In this document: positions 63,863 through 64,000 of the stretch, one piece after another
How positions within the stretch are numbered: the first letter of the stretch is position 1
Layout of the letters: every line of letters starts with the position of its first letter
Assembly: GCA_002404865.1 (NCBI GenBank)
Contig: DHKP01000031.1
Location: forward strand, 5,344-69,343
Reading direction: 5' to 3'
Length of the DNA stretch: 64,000 nucleotides
DNA from: Caryophanales bacterium UBA4691
GTDB taxonomy: Bacteria; Bacillota_I; Bacilli_A; RFN20; CAG-826
Made by a program: the position numbers and the translations under genes
Notes under the pieces: generated by a model
What the model was told of the DNA's origin: nothing
Seen by the model: the letters and a program-made list of their open reading frames with translations, nothing else
Databases searched by the model: none

Positions 63863-64000
63863 GGCTATCTCCTTTTTGTTTCTTTATATCCTTATATATT
63901 ATAAGGGCGAATGATTATACGTTTGTAAAAGCTCAATTTCACTAAATATATTATCGTGTTGGCACGCTACTCATCGCTATTAGATTTATTTCCTCGTTCA

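Overview
The window is AT-rich bacterial DNA read with the standard code (no TGA-Trp needed). Gene content points to a low-GC Bacillota or Mycoplasmatota-side gut lineage (Erysipelotrichia or RF39-like Bacilli). The reasons are a type II-A CRISPR-Cas9 locus with csn2, Bacillota-type Shine-Dalgarno sites, many LxxC lipoproteins, a LytTR/GHKL two-component pair, NAD made by nicotinate salvage, BspA-like leucine-rich lipoproteins and an IS1634-type transposase. This placement is inference; there is no rRNA here.

Bases 1-31,000 are a defence and mobile-element island. In order: the leader end of a CRISPR array, csn2-cas2-cas1-cas9 and a divergence-free tracrRNA gene (all minus strand); a PD-(D/E)XK-like protein; a truncated DUF234-type ATPase; an unrecognised two-gene operon (162 aa plus a 429-aa C-terminally anchored protein); an AAA_14/DUF4143 ATPase gene split by a 1,982-bp IS1634-like element with a 124-bp target duplication; an AAA ATPase-TOPRIM pair whose second gene is frameshifted; an ABC exporter operon led by two small lipoproteins; a RloA/RloB (AbiL-type) pair; a HigB/HigA-type toxin-antitoxin; a convergent sce7725/sce7726-type pair; nested IS remnants; another DUF234 ATPase; and a ToxN/AbiQ-type toxin gene with a nonsense codon. 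Many of these genes are fragments or carry single-base lesions, so the island looks like a turnover zone. It stops just before the 3' end of the tmRNA gene (ssrA, 32140-32541, minus), a classic island integration site, though no integrase or attachment repeat is visible.

Bases 32,000-48,000 are more housekeeping in character: a membrane protein with 21-residue repeats, the operon pncB-nadD-nadE (nicotinate to NAD), a lipoprotein plus membrane-protein operon whose promoter spacer is mostly an 11-G tract, trpS, a LytTR response regulator with its kinase, and two AAA_14/DUF4143 ATPases, one broken by two A-tract frameshifts.

Bases 49,000-64,000 hold cell-surface genes: a membrane-anchored GH3 glycosidase with permuted domain order and a large exported partner, a broken MNT-HEPN toxin-antitoxin pair, and three large lipoproteins in a row (beta-helix/B-repeat, unknown, Ig plus BspA-type LRR) running off toward the right edge.

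The strongest observations for follow-up are the long IS duplication, the phase-variable promoter candidate at 41392-41419, the complete tracrRNA, the unrecognised 162/429-aa pair, and the several defence-type gene pairs packed together.
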